Assembly (NCBI GenBank): GCA_004329165.1 | Contig: CM014737.1 | Coordinates: 11,218,030-11,282,029, forward strand | Length of the DNA: 64,000 nucleotides | Source: Spatholobus suberectus | Taxonomy: Eukaryota; Streptophyta; Magnoliopsida; Fabales; Fabaceae | Direction of reading: 5' to 3' | In this document: one piece after another, positions 1-13,875 of the stretch | How the letters are laid out: each line of letters starts with the position of its first letter | Numbering within the stretch: the stretch's first letter is position 1 | The notes under the pieces: model-generated | Database searches by the model: none | The model's input: the letters and a program-made list of their open reading frames with translations, nothing else | What the model was told of the DNA's origin: nothing | Program-made: the position numbers and the translations under genes

Positions 1-1000
1 AGTATTTTATTATATATATATATTTTTTTAAAAGAAAAAGACCGTGAAACGCAATTAGAATTTCAAAGTCTAGAAATTTGTTATTATTATTATCGTGTTC
101 AAAATGTTCCTTACGTGATGTTCCAATCTCCTACAGTAGATAAAATTCCAATGCTTTTATAGATATATATATATAATATATAGATTCAAATGTACATATA
201 GGAAATATTATATTCACCTACTTACGATTGTTTTAAAACTTGAATTTCAGGAGTTATATTTTATATTACTTAACATTTTAAAACATAATGTAAAATAGAT
301 GAAATATGTACCTACAAATTTATTCATTTTGTTGTATAAGTTACGGTACCTATATTATTATTATTATTATATTATATTATATTATATTATATTATGTGTG
401 TAGTGGAACAAATTTAAACTTCCCATCCAGATATTAAAAGAATTGGCTGAGAGCTAACTAGGAGAAAATGGGTTCCAAAATTTGTTATTCCAAGTGATCT
501 TAAAGCTTTAAATTGGTTTTTAAGAAAATAGCTAGCTTGCATAAAAATAGGCTCATTAATAGTTATTCATAATAGGATATTAAGTTATAATATGATGCCA
601 AAAATAAGAATGAAGGTAACATAAAAATAAATGACAATAATCAAGATAACAATGAAATGAAACTTAAGTAAATAACAATAGAATAGCACTAACAATTTTA
701 AGACAACAATAAGATAATGACAATAATTTAAATGGGCAAAATTTAAATGACAATAATAAAGCAAGAAATTAAAGGGCAAGAATTTAAATAGCAAGAATTA
801 AACAATAAAGTAAATGACATAATGTAAATGGGCAAAAATATAAATAAAGCACAAAATAAAATAAATGGCAACATAATGGAAATAATAACAAGGCAAGAAA
901 TAAATGGACATTAAAGTAAATGACATAATAAAGCAATAATTTAAATGAACAAGAATATAAATGAACAAGATTAAAATGATTACAGTAGTAGTAGTAGGAT
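1..1000. repeat. AT-rich repeat DNA with A-rich degenerate repeats
   Basis: No gene is seen. Positions 351-414 are an ATT/ATATT microsatellite. From about 570 to 1000 the plus strand is rich in short, irregular repeats built on words such as 'taaatgac', 'aataataaag' and 'gcaagaa', a low-complexity texture. Similar A-rich DNA lies near 5940-6060, just before another LTR of the family seen next door, so this stretch may be internal or terminal DNA of that same element family. That link is an inference. Confidence 0.5.
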
Positions 1001-2129
1001 TAATAGACTAATTGGGTTTAAGGGATAACCCACACACACACACACCCATTAAGAGACAAACTTAGAGGCTAAACCTCACTCCCCCTTACCTCTAAATAAG
1101 GTTTGTTGGTGGAAGAATAGAAGAGGAGAGGTGGCTTAGAGGTTTAGGATCCTAAAACTTGGTAGAAAGCTTTTAATGGTGGGAAAAAAAAATTCAAGAA
1201 CTTGGAGAGGGATGAGCTGCACGCTCCAGCAGCTGGGAGGCAGCGAGAGAGCTCTGATTTCTGAAGTGAGGACTGTAAAAGTATAGTGGTTGATGGTTTA
1301 TTTATAGGACAAAAAGTAGGTAGTTTAGATTTAATTTTTGAAAAAAACAATAGAATATCATTTTTATTTGTACTTTCCACATGTGGGCTGAGGGGAAACG
1401 TCCCAGACCATGCAAAGGTCTGAAAAAATTAAAAAAATATTTTATATAGTTATTAGATATTAAAAATAATTAAATATTAATTTAATGCAACAAAATTAGA
1501 TAGAAGTTTGGGCAGGTTTTTGGAAAATATGGCCACACCAAGTTTCCAAGTATATTTTAGTGAGCCTTACAAATTGTTTTCAGATTTTCTCATGTATATA
1601 TTATATAATAATTTTTTCACTAAAAAGACATTTATTAAGACAATAAATTCAACTTTTACCAAATAAATATATTTCTGAATTTTCACTATTTTCCCTTAAA
1701 ATAATATTTGTATAATTAAAATATACTCAATATAATTTTTCAAAATTTTTTGAGGTTAAAAAGTCTTCTGCTGGCTTTCATAGTCGTCTAACGGGTATAC
1801 CGTCATTTCAAAAAACTGTCTCAAAAAATTCCAATTTTTTATGAAATTATTATTAATTATCTTGAATTTAAATATGGTTTAAAAATAATTTTTAAACCTC
1901 TCTAGCTAATTTTTACTATTTTATTCTATTAAGCAAGTTTTTAGGGACAAATCAGTTGTTTTATCGCTTCCGGACCTTAACCCAATAAAATAGAAAAATC
2001 TAGACTAGATAGAAGTTGCTAATATGAATATAACAAGATAATCATACCCTTGAGATTCCCATTTGATTTTCACAATTAATATAGAATAAGTAGAAAAACA
2101 AACAAGCAGGTTAAAGTGAGGGTGTTACA
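1001..2129 (-). repeat. LTR fragment of a TGTAACACCC-type retrotransposon
   Basis: Read on the minus strand, the sequence begins at 2129 with TGTAACACCCTC, a typical plant LTR start. It contains a CCTATAAATAA box at 1299-1309 and a C-rich stretch near 1080. The same order (start, AT-rich U3, TATA box, C-rich tract with 'ccccactccccc') recurs at 5870-7025 and 46308-49230, so the three are members of one family. The far end was not found and no partner LTR is visible, so this is a solo or truncated LTR. A 78-codon open frame inside it looks incidental. Confidence 0.6.
1299..1307 (-). promoter_or_regulatory. TATA box of the LTR fragment
   Basis: The minus strand reads CCTATAAATAAACC here. A matching CTATAAATAG lies in the related LTR at 48361-48370 and CTATATAAGG in the one near 6361-6370, at comparable places relative to the C-rich tract. 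Conservation across three copies suggests the LTR promoter. Confidence 0.5.
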
Positions 2130-2408
2130 AAGACCGTGACTTATTGTGGAGAAAAAATGCCAATGCTTAGGGTTAGCTAAGTCTTGTTCAGTTTTAAGAG
2201 TCTTTTGTTGTTCTAGGGTCCTTTGTTGGTGGGTAAAACTTCAAACTGTCTTAAGAAAGTGACTATCTTTTAGGTTCCCTTTGAAGGACTAATCAATGGT
2301 TCCAAGAATGGTCCATGGTTCCAAAGTCTCTCAATTTTCAACTTCTCATTTGTTAAGAAGAAAAGTTGCAAGCTTTTAACCTTAGTTTTGGACATTAGGG
2401 TTTGTGTT

Positions 2409-4385
2409 TGTAACGACCCGCTGTCGCTACATGTCATCGATTTAACAATCATTACGAAAAGATTCAATTTTAAAATTTTGAAATCTCTTATCAATTTATT
2501 TAATGAAAATTTATGTACATTTTTATGTGTTATTTTTTACTTCCAAAATGAAAACATCTAAAAGTTTCAACACATAAGCATATAATATACTGGATAATAT
2601 GCACAATAACGGAAATACCATATGGTGCCTCATGGCACTACAATCTCATAAGTAGAAGATCCAAATATCTCAAATGAAGCATACATGGCCATCAAGTACA
2701 ACTCAAAAGAGATAATACATCAAAAGGGAAGCGGCGAAGTCTACTATATGACATTACTCCCTAGTTGGCCACAACTACATCCTACTCCTATCAAGGACAG
2801 TGAGGAGAGGTGGAAGGAGCATCCTCATTAGTCTCTCTGGCCCTATCAGAACCCATCTGTGGGCGTTTCCCTCCACGAAACAAGCTCCTATACTCAGATG
2901 CACGTCCAACAGCCCTAGAAGGGCATGATGGGGTACGCCAATCCTTTCCAAGCAACTCACGAAAGTCCACCGTCACGGAAACAGAAATGGAAGAAACCAT
3001 AACACTTATTGGAACATAACGGATAACCAGCACTCCACTAAAACGTGCCTCTTGGACCTCCCAGTCAATCACTCAACCACCACCTCGGCTTCTCACAATT
3101 GGCACGAGCTCGATGCTAAAAGGTCCCGTTCGGCATCGACTGACCATCTACTCTCATGAGCGAAATGCCATGATCATCGTAGTCAAACACAAACAAGTAA
3201 GGGTAAGCTTATAAACAAATAATTAACCATAACATACCACGATGTTTCATACATCTCTAAGAAGACAAACAACAAACAAATATACACAACAATTTACGTG
3301 AATACTATAGTAAAAGGAACATATAGTCCTAAGTCAATATGATATGGTTGTGCAATGCATGCAGACACGACTCCATGGAGATTTCCAACAACTTTGAGCG
3401 ATCATCCAAACATATCCCTTAACGTGGTACATCAACAACACCACCCCGCAGGGCAAGAAGGCGGCACGTGCCTAAACCAACCGGGGGATTACTGGTACTG
3501 ATCTTGGATCGACTGCGGCTTCGTCAGGATATGCATATGTGGGTAGTCGCTACCACAACTCGGGTTTGCAATGATCCCGATCACTTGTGGAATCGCACAT
3601 CCGTATATCCTCAAGAATACTCTAGGTACCTCCATTAGCCATCCCAACACTTATCAAGTGTTCCTCAATGACTCATGCATGAATGCATGTTAACGAAACA
3701 ATATTTAGTCCAAGTTAGGATCCAGCAACTGTTCCTGCTTAGATTCTCTTTTTTGTAGATTAGACATATCAACAATATGTCTGCCACCTTTATAGGTCAG
3801 GCCTTTCTACGAGATACTAAGCATGACCATCACCTTGTTCTCAAGGTCTTATATGACAAAATCCCTTAGGAATTTCCAACAATTATTTTTCTTAGTATTT
3901 TCGACGTTCACCATATGTGTTGAATAATTTATGTCATTATCGTTTTATGACAATTATTAAATATTATCTTAATCATCAAAGGTATTAAATATTAAATTTA
4001 TTTTAATTGCTTACACCACTAAGGATTTAAAATTTTATAATACCTCTTTATCCCATTCTATTGGTCTTGGTATTTTTCTCTTTTAATTAGTTAATAAATT
4101 ATTATTATTATTAAACTAACGCTATATGTTTACGTTTTCTTAACAAAATATATAAAACTATAAACAAAAGCTTAACGTGTATATATATATATATTCCAAG
4201 ACCTTCACGTTCCTTTTTATTATTATTATTATTATTATAACTATTTACTCTTATAGTAACGTTAATTAATGATTCCAGGTACTTTACAAGAGTTTTAATA
4301 ATATAGAATATTTATTAGTAGTTCTAGTACCCACCATGCACCCGTTCACGTAACGTCCTAAATTAACGTCTCTTCCTCTTTCTTT
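2409..4385 (+). repeat. LTR-like repeat starting TGTAACGACCCGC
   Basis: The stretch opens with TGTAACGACCCGCTGTCGC, a common start of plant Ty3/gypsy LTRs. It includes a patch (about 2730-3640) that is richer in G+C than its surroundings and ends in AT-rich DNA with TTA repeats (about 4216-4239). A 93-codon minus-strand frame at 2791-3072 and a 69-codon plus frame overlap in the GC-rich patch. I recognise neither product and treat them as chance frames in the repeat. The right end is not defined because no matching terminal inverted sequence was found. Confidence 0.5.
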
Positions 4386-5869
4386 CTTTTTTCTAAGTAA
4401 CTAAAATTTCAGTTTGTAGTGCCTAAACCAGTGGCTATGTGCCAGGGTCCTGTGTTCATCCCACGAGATTTTTCTCAAAGAGAATTTACATTCAAAGTTT
4501 TAAGGCTTAAAACATAGGTATCATAAGTATTATGTTTCTCCTAAAACCAAATACTGTATTCATTTCTGAGTGTATATTTTTTTTCTTAGTGCAGTAATTA
4601 ACACACCTAAGAACCTGTAGCAGCAGATTTGTGTACGTGTACATGCAGTTCAAAACATTCATGTAGTGTAGGGATCCAATCATGACCAACAAAGTTTTCT
4701 ATAAACACCAAATCACCCCATCAACTCAAATAGTCATATAACATAATAAAATTACAAGAAACCATATTTCTTTCACACCATACAGCAGCTACTCCATTTG
4801 ATTTTATCTTTTTTTTTTTCAGACAAGAAGGTAAACTAAGATAACAAGAATTTAGAGGAAGTAAATAACTTCCTAACAACATTTTAGCCTTAGCAAGCAG
4901 TTTAAAATCTACTAACAGCAGACATATATACATAAATAATCACTTAGTTCATCGCTGTTATGCATGCTAGTAGTATATTAGAATTAGAAGAAAAAGAGTA
5001 GAGATATAAACTTCCTTACAACTTAAAACAAGAGGTGAAGCTTCAAAGAGAAAGAACTCAGGAAAAATTCAAGAAGTGAAGTTGCTCAAAGGCTCCACGA
5101 TTTCCAGCTACTGCCACAATGCAAAATCTGATTTCTTTTCTCTTACTTTGGCATTTAAAGGCAAGCTTGGGTGAGGCCTCAATCTAGTGGTTAATAAGGG
5201 TTGTAATGCTTAATGGTTTAAAGAGTATAATTTCAAAAATTCAACGGGTAATAAAGGGTATGAATCAGCTGTGGAAGCAATGTCAAACTTGGAAATGTTG
5301 ACATTTCCCCCTTTTTTTCTGCACTCACGGTTTTCCAGCTGTTGCATGATAAGGGGGTTTCACTTTGATTTATTTATTTTTTGTTACCTTTTTCATAGCA
5401 TGTCAAGCACGTTTCAGGAGGCTTTTTTTGTTTCATAGGTGATTGTAGTGCTATCATCTAGTGTATTAATGGATAGGAATTGAATTAGACATTGGGTAAA
5501 GGTGGGTCTATGGGTTATGGACAGTGAAACAAATTTGGCTCATGTGGTTTACTTAAAAATGGAAGATAAGGTTTAACTAAAATTGGTAAATTAAAAATTA
5601 ATTTACCTTGAAATTAGGTGCTAATTAATTATCTTGGAAAAATGTGTTAATGATACATTAAGGTTCATGATAAATCTTTGGTTACTTGTTCATTTACACA
5701 GTATAATTTTACATTGACAGTATATAATTAAACTCTAGTTAAATTAGAACTTCATCGAAAATTATTACATAAACTCATACAAAGTGTTTTAATTAAATTT
5801 TCTCAATAAAACTAAATTTAAATTTTCTCTTGTAATTAATTTCATTCACTTTTTAAATCATAGGCTAAA
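4386..5869. other. Intergenic DNA, nothing recognised
   Basis: No convincing exon, RNA gene or transposon terminus was seen. Frames of 61-70 codons at 4507-4692 and 4721-4933 have no recognisable content and biased AT composition. Confidence 0.5.
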
Positions 5870-7025
5870 AAAAATTGCAGTGTTACAGTGTTTAAGCCCT
5901 TACCATTTTATGTTGAGTTACCCATACAAACCAACATTTTAAAGTTAATAACAATACCTAAACAAGTATTCAAGACAACCATATTAGAGCAGTAAGAAAA
6001 TGAATGGAAACAACATTAAAAAAGGTAACAATAATAACAAGAAGGAAAAATAGAGATAGGAGTATTAGGAAAGCAAGAAGCCAAAGGTTTTGGGGGCAAA
6101 ACCCGCCCAAATCATCTTCATGAAAGCATTTAAACCAAGAACAACCCCACTCCCCCCTATACCTTCACGTGAACTTTGGAGAAGAGGAGGAAGATGAGTG
6201 CTTAACAAGGTGGTGGATGGTGGTTTTCAAAGGGGGTGGAAGGAGGAGAGGAATGGAGGGTCTAAGTATTTAAAAAAAATTGAAAGAGAGCTTAGGGTTG
6301 GGGAGGAAGAGTTCGGCCAGATTGGAGGAAGGAGAAGAGCGAAAAATCTGTCCAAAGTAGTCCTTATATAGAGGAGGAGGTAGGTTAGCTAGAAGGGAGA
6401 TACAAAAGTAAGTTCACTTTTCTTTTTGGATTTCCTTTTTATGACATGTGAGAAATTATAGAGAGGGCGTCTGCAAAGTGGTGTTGGACTTGCCCCAGGT
6501 CTTTGCTCTTCCAAGTCTCTGTGTTTCGTTATCTCTACAGACGAATCGACTAGCTTCAATAAAAAAGTTTTAAATTTTGGTAATTTGATTTTTATAGCAT
6601 TTGAATGAATTTTTATTTGAAACTTTGTGAGAACCTTGATTATGGGTTAAAAATAATTTCCAAAATTAAAAATCAATTTTTATGATTAATTCAAATTTTT
6701 AGATATTTATTTGGTATTTTTGAGTTAAAACATAGAAATTTCATTTTAACTCAGAAAATTCCAAAATTTTTATGGTAATTATAAAATTAAATATCTAACT
6801 CAAAAATGAACCGAGAATGTTCATTTTGTCTCGTTCATATATTACACCTATACCGACTATAGTTTTAGTAGACAATGGAGGGTAGTTTGGTCATTTTTCA
6901 TAAGAATATCAGAAAATTCCTTTAAAATTTTCAAAATTATATTTAATATATATTATATGACATTATCAGAGACATTTTCATAGATGTTAAGAAATTAAAT
7001 ATGGTACTAAAATGTGGCTATTACA
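5870..7025 (-). repeat. Second LTR of the TGTAACACCC-type family, diverged
   Basis: The minus strand starts at 7025 with TGTAATAGCC and passes through a run ('ggtcatttttcataagaat') that matches the 46308-49230 element near 48890. It then reaches a TATA box at 6361-6370 and the 'ccccactcccccc' tract near 6145. Similarity to the copies at 1001-2129 and 46308-49230 identifies it. The left limit is approximate. Confidence 0.5.
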
Positions 7026-7347
7026 TGTAATTTAGTTAAGTAATGTATTTAATATTTATAATAAGATAATTATATATAATTTATTTTAAATATTTAATAT
7101 ATTATGAAAAAATGATTTTTATTGCTTTTAATATTGTTCTTACTTTTCAATTCGCTAATTTATTTTTAACATTATATTATTTTTAAAAAAATTATAATTT
7201 AGTTAGACACTTATAATTTTACTTTTAATATATTGCTTTTCATGTTATTTTGACATTTCAATTTATTAATTTTGACTGACTAGAATATAATTTATTTTTC
7301 AATATATCACAAGCAGTGTTTTAAGGACCAAGGACAAAATTAATATA

Positions 7348-7664
7348 TCCTTTATATATATAAATTAGACTAACTATCTTGAATGAGAGTGTTTTTATGG
7401 ACCATTTTTTAATGAGAGTGTTTTTAGCTATTTTTCTTTAACAAGAGGTTTTTTAGGGATTGTTCTTAACCTCATATAATTAAAATAATAACCTTGTATC
7501 AAAATTATCTAAATTTAAAATATAATTTATATGATCAAACATATTTATTTATTACAAATTTTAATTATAATATAATTTACATATTTACTAGTATTTATTT
7601 ATTATAAATTTTAATTGTATAAAATAAAAATTTATCCTGCGCATTACACAGGCAAAAATACTAG
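7348..7664 (+). mobile_element. Short non-autonomous Helitron
   Basis: It begins TC (7348) after an A and ends CTAG (7661-7664) before a T, the A/T insertion habit of Helitrons. A short hairpin, CCTG (7636-7639) pairing with CAGG (7649-7652), lies about 8 bases before the end. The length is 317 bp and it holds no coding frame. The termini resemble the larger Helitron at 43879-45608. Confidence 0.6.
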
Positions 7665-8114
7665 TTAAAAATAAATTATAAGTGTTTAAGTAAATTACAT
7701 TTTTTTTTTACAAGAATACAATGTTAAATGTAAATAATGAATTGAAAAGTACGAACAATATTAAAAGTAAGAAAAATAAATGTTCATAATATATTAAAAA
7801 TAAAATAAAAATTATAAAAGTAAATTATACGTAATTACCATATTTATGTAAAATAATAAATGCATTACTTAATTGAATTACACACCTAAAAATAATCTAA
7901 TTATCTTAATTCAAAATATTATTCATTACCTTAAATATCATAATTAATAGTCTTTATTTTGTTAGGTATGTCAGCACTAATTTAACTAGAGTTAATGGTA
8001 AGAACTAAAATAAAATACTAAGAAAATGTCAGGGATCTAAAAATAAAAAAATATTTTACAAAGAGTAAAACTAGACAAAACAATATTTGCATGGGTTTAA
8101 AACATATTTAAGCC

Positions 8115-8148
<34 letters not shown>

Positions 8149-8537
8149 CATCATTATCATCATCATTATCATCATCATCATGGGTCGCGCCAGGACAAGA
8201 GTTTCATTATGTTTCATGACTTGCATGTTGGGATATGAGCAAGGAAGCCTGATTATTACTAAAATTATGGGGACTAAAATCGCAAAATGAAAAATGAAGA
8301 GACCAAAATTACAAATTGACTATATTAGGAGAACTAAAAGTGTGATTAAACTTGATTACAAATATAAATTGAATATATACAAAGATATTCTATCCTAAAT
8401 TAGTGCTTATTTACAACAGTTAATTATAAAAGGTTTAATTAGCATTAATTTTTACTTTTAATTAATTATTTATTTTTATATATTTAAATTGTTTTTGAAC
8501 TTTAGGGATAAGGCCACATTTTTTACATTAAGATTAA
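7665..8537. other. AT-rich intergenic DNA with trinucleotide repeat
   Basis: No gene is seen. Positions 8116-8181 are a compound microsatellite of about eleven ATT units followed by mixed ATC/ATT units. The poly-Ile frame across it is an artefact of the repeat. Confidence 0.7.
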
Positions 8538-9508
8538 CGTTATGTTTGACAAAGTAGTTTAAAGGCTAGTTGAAAGCTGAAAAAGTAGTTGAAAGCTATA
8601 AAACTAGTTAGTAGATGAAAGTTATAACCAGAAGTTGTTAAACTAGCTCGGTTTAATTATAAGTGTTTAGTAAAATTAGTCGTTGAAGATGTAAAATTAC
8701 AAAAATGGATATGCTTATATGATATTTTTATATAAATTTTAATTTTGTTATTGATAAAAATATATTTTGGGGTATTTATAATTTTAATTTTTAAATTAAT
8801 TTTAAGCTCTTGCAACTTTTTCATTTATAGATCAATTATTTTAATTACATTTTTTAGTTTCAATTATTATATTTTTTAATATTGTGTATTCTACTATTAA
8901 TCTTATACTACGTCTTAAAATATTTACAATCAAGTTCAAAACAAGAGAAAATAACATACACTTAAGCATATATACATCATACTTTCACAATGTTAATTAG
9001 TGTAATAGTTAAAATACCTTAAAATATAATGTTAAAAATAATAGAATAAATAATGTAAACAGTATAATGGTTAAACTAAGTAGAATAATTAAAAAAATAA
9101 AAGAAAAAATGAAATAAAATAAACCTATCATCTATCATTATCAATATCTTGAAGTAATACTGAAATAATAAAATAAATATTGTAAATAATATCATGGTTA
9201 AAACAATGTAATATAAAAAATATCCAAAAAATAAAATAAACATCGTTAGTATCTTGGGTAATAAAAATGGTAAAAATAATAAAATCCTACTTTATGAGTG
9301 GAAAAAGAGAAAAATAAAATAAAATCCTACCTTATATAGAAAAGGATAGAGAGGAAATTTAATAAATATTCTAAGGACAAAAAGGAATAAGATAGAAAAA
9401 GATGGAAGGTAGAAGCTAATGTTTTGAAAAATGCTATTTGAAGTAGTGTCTTAAAAAAAAAAAAATACTAAAAGCTATTAAAAACAAACTTGTGTTATCA
9501 AACACTAC
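8538..9508. mobile_element. PIF/Harbinger-like non-autonomous element
   Basis: The left end (cGTTATGTTTGACAA) and the reverse complement of the right end (GTAGTGTTTGATAA) form an imperfect terminal inverted repeat. The trinucleotide TAA flanks both sides (8535-8537 and 9509-9511), the PIF/Harbinger target duplication. There is no coding frame. The family call rests on these short termini. Confidence 0.5.
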
Positions 9509-9819
9509 TAATAAGGTCAAACATAAAATGAATTTACAAGTTTTGTCCACTGTCACATGAAAGCATAATTTTTTTGAACGAAGTTTTCATTAAAACAATC
9601 ATTTATTACAATTTATTTGTTGGTGTACAATGATGACAATTAAGTTAAAACCTAAAACCTTGTGCATGTTAGACCCTAGTGGGTTACAATCATTTATTGT
9701 AACAGAAAGTACTAAAGCAATCTTTAATATTAAGTACATTTATTTATCCTCCATCATTTTATTGATAATTGGAGTTCTAAGATACCATATTTTTATCATT
9801 TATTCTTTACTAAAATAAC

Positions 9820-12800
9820 CTATGCTCTTGCTTCTGATCCTTTAATGTTGTCATAAATGCTCTTAACAAGGGAAAGCAAGAATCCATCTGCCCCATGTTT
9901 AGCTACAAAAGAAATTGATATGGGGAGGTTATCATACATCCCTAGTGGCATGCTTACCTGTAGAGTGTCAAGAGAGCACATTATTATAACACTATAAAGT
10001 TTAATTGGTTAAGAAAAATATAAAAGTCAATATGTTTCAAAACCCCACATAACATGCAAATATACAAATAGACAACCTGGCAACATCCAGATACTCCAGC
10101 AATAGACATTAGGCTAAAAGTCTTTGCAGAAAAATCTTTTAATCTAGATAATTCTGTTTGTAGTTTTGGTGGAGGTCCTGCAACTGTAGGAATCATGATA
10201 GCACCAAAATCCTGAAAGTTTCACCAACTAAACTATCATATAGGCTAAAAGAAAAGGCTTATGAAAAATTTAGTTTCTTTAAATTTGTCCATCGAAAGGA
10301 GATGATCATCAAAATGTTTCAAATTTAGATTAAGTAATGATTTGGTAACACATTTACCAAAAAAAAAAATATTGTAAAAAGAAACACTCACCAATTTGGT
10401 ATCTTTATATGATAAAAAAAAAAGTTGCAATAGTTAGTATAAATGTCATTTGGAGCTATAGAACGTAATTGAAAGTAGGCTTAATACAAAAATTAACCAC
10501 AATGGGTTCGGATTTTACCCATCAAAATAGGTTTTGATAATTAATAACGTACAAAGTTGGTAAATTTAAGTGTTATAATAATAACTTGTCCCATACCTAC
10601 ACCTATATATAGATAACAAATATAATTAAACAATTATATGTTTATTTTTTTTATAACCAGGATTAGAAAATCATTGGATATTTTTTAGTTAAATTAGATA
10701 TTATAGTTTAATTAATATTTTCCTATTTTACTAATTTGTTAAAGAATAGACACAATTAAAAATTTAATTTAACTAAAATGCAGGTAATGGGTTTAGATAT
10801 GATATATATAAGTTCCCTTTGACATGGCACGGGTAATGAAGTTGTTGCCACTGAGAATATAAGTTTAGGTATTATTTGTGTGAATAATTTTGTATCCTAC
10901 TTGAATTCCGCTTTTTGTCATCTTTATTTGCAACTTAAGTAAGAATGCAGAAGAAAAAATTAACATCTAAAAAAGATAAAAGAAAGAAGTGGAATATTAT
11001 CATTTAGGCATTAACCTAAAAGAATGATTTTTTTAAAAAAATCTAAATTAAAGGATAATTTCTTTGTGAAATATTGAGAAAATAGTATAGAAAGAATCAT
11101 TTTGAAAATGTATAATAATATTATAATAGTATAGATATAATTTCTTTATGAAAATTGTGGAGAGAATTAGTATTAAGAGAAATTCTTTATGCTAATAAGT
11201 GTGCATACGATCACAGACATGGTCTCGTGAACATATAACTATAATATATTATCAATAGATGAAGTAGATTTCAAACATCTTATTATGACATGTATGCAAT
11301 GCCTTTATGCATGTGTGAGAGAGAAATATACCTTAAGAAGGTCAGTAAGAGCATCACGCATTTTCTTATTTATAGAATGACAGATGTCAACTTTCTCGTC
11401 AGTTGTGTTTAAGGCTTTTTCTACACTTTCTTTAATTCCAGGACCTAAATTAGGTTTGACTTCACGAACCCAATTACCATGATTATTCTTGAATTCACAC
11501 CTACATTTTAAATAGTAAATAAAGAGATATTCCAATTAGTGGTAGCCACATCCCACCTTAAAATTAAAACAATCTTTGTTGAAAGTTAGGAATTGATAGG
11601 TATGCTACACCTCTCAAGATATTGCATGGCATTTGAAAGTGCACCAAGTGGAGATATACTATCTTCATCGTCCATAAAATGTATTAATTCTGGAACTTTA
11701 GGCCATCACATAGCTCCCAATGATTTCATGCTTTAATACCTTACCTACAATGATGGATACAACAAAAATATTTTTCAGCTAATAAAACCAAAGCATTAAG
11801 AAAAAAGCATATTAAATATTATTATTGAGATGAATCCACATATAGATTTATGGCTATATCAAGGAGAAAAGCATCTCGTAAGTTAGAATTTAAAAAATGA
11901 AAACTTTTCTTTATATGAAAACAAATAACTACATTAAATTGATAGCAACAAATTTATCTAATCAATTGTTCACCTCCATATAACTTCTTATTGCTTTGAT
12001 GACCTTTTTTGTAAGTACATCATACGGAATGCTTGAAAGTAAGAAACAATCAACTGCAATGATAATTTTAGTAGGTCTAACTGGTGTGGCCTCTGGCAAC
12101 TGTAAAAGAACACGTCCAACTTTGTTCAAAATGGTTGGATCCCTAGCAAACCATCCTAAATGTTAAGATGAAAACAAGAAAATGAGTTTCTAAAAGAAGT
12201 TCTAGACATAAAAAGTTGTAATTTCAAGACCACTAGATGTACATCATGTTATTAGGAAATGACATTTTTAAGTGAAAATTTTAGATTAAAATTTAAGGAG
12301 ACGTGAAGGAAGTTTAATTAGAGAAATTTGCACTTTATTGAAAATTATAAATACGTTTTTAACCAAATAAAGACAACAAATATTATTAATACATAAAATG
12401 TGTCACTAAGATGTATATATGGTTGAAAATAAGAGGATGTAATGCAAGAATATTAGAACCATGAAAGAAAATGTGTACATTTTATATATAAGTTTTAATG
12501 TTTTGGATTAAAGAAAAATTATTTAACATTAATGTCATTATGACTTTGTGTTTTAAAATAAAATTTATGAAAAAGAGCTATTATCACAGCCTTCAATGTT
12601 ATATATTTATATCTATGTTATTCTCTATTACCATCTACAATGATGCGATCACCCAAACAAAGAGATTTTATAAAGCTGTCAAGTTATTAGATTATTACCC
12701 ACAGTATCAAAGCTTTGTGCCATAGGAATAACCCTGACTTTGAGATAATACCATGAGAAGGACGAACACCAAAAATACCACAGTATGATGTAGGGATTCT

Positions 12801-13875
12801 TGTACTTCCTAGGCAGTCAGTTCCTATTAAATAAAAAAAGAACACTTAAGATTAATAATATAATGAAGTGCAAGATACCTCGTGAAACAAAAGAATAACT
12901 TACCTATTGAGAAATCCACAAGCTTCGCACCAACTACAACTGCAGAGCCACTAGAAGATCCTCCAGGAACTCGATCAGCTGCACAAGGATTTCTAGGTGT
13001 GCCATAATGTATGTTCTCTCCCCTTATACTACCAAAGTACAATACTTATTTATATGATTAATAGAATAAGGTGTTCAAAATAAACATATACTTGACAACT
13101 ATTGAAAATTAATGAATAAATTTAGTGACAAAAAATTAGTTTTCTCTCACTAATTTTGGAGACCCTATATTTTAGCGATGAATTTTTAATTATATTTCGT
13201 CATTAATTCTAATTTTCCATCTTATTTTCCATATAATATGCTAATTCATTAAAAGTTAAGAAAGTTATATAGAATGACAATGATCATAGATTATCATTCA
13301 ATTCACATAAGATTTTAGTAAAAAATAGTGGTCACTGTGCTAAAAATAATGCTCAAGGACTGTAAACTCACTAGTTTTTGTTGAGTAGGTGCAAAAAAAA
13401 TTACCTCCCTCCTTGAAAAAAAAGAAGAAGAACAAACCTGTATGCTAATTCGTCCATGATGGTTGTACCAACACAAGTTGCACCAGCTTCTAGAAGAGCC
13501 AAAACTATTGGAGCAATAGATGTAGCCATTGGATGTGTTCTTTCCCAATCAGGATTACCAAAACTAGCGACATACCCCTTCACATCAAACCTATATGATA
13601 CAAGCACACAAACATTTTTTTCAATTTCAAGATGCATTGATTCAAACCCATACTTTAATCATATATGAGTTCACTTCAAGTTTAAAGAAAGAGAATTTGA
13701 TACTGATGATCTAATTTTATTGAAAAGAAAATAACACAACTTACATGTCTTTCACTGCAAATCTAAGGGAATTCAAAGGAACATTAGGTGAATGATTGAG
13801 TTGTAAAATGAATCTCTTCTTAAATGCTCCATAGTCTGAGGATGTTTCCATCCTTGTTGCAACTTTGCAAAGTTC
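9820..13875 (-). pseudogene. Amidase-signature family gene (AMI1/OEP64-like), frameshifted
   Basis: Eight exons with good GT/AG borders can be read: 13745-13875, 13438-13590, 12904-13028, 12699-12823, 11974-12155, 11611-11730, 11332-11500, 10077-10211; plus a last exon 9820-9957 ending in TAG. They give amidase-signature landmarks in order: FAVKDM (catalytic Lys), a GxSSSGSA glycine/serine motif, GTDxxGS, and the C-terminal block SIAGVSGCCQ then SMPLGMYDNLP. Best match from memory is plant indole-acetamide hydrolase/OEP64-type amidase without TPR repeats. Two breaks are visible: one base is missing in exon 12699-12823 before the IPMAQSFDTVG block, and one base is extra near 11700 before KVPELIHF. 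The first exon is not found upstream, where a repeat block begins at about 14.3 kb. The motif usually read GTDTGGS is GTDCLGS here. I infer a decayed, non-functional copy. RNA-level correction or assembly error is less likely with two independent lesions. Confidence 0.82.

Noticed and set aside
2791..3072. A 93-codon minus frame in the TGTAACGACCC repeat
   Set aside because: Within LTR-like DNA, with an overlapping plus-strand frame; no domain recognised.
8087..8290. Plus frame with a long poly-isoleucine run
   Set aside because: Translation of an ATT/ATC microsatellite.
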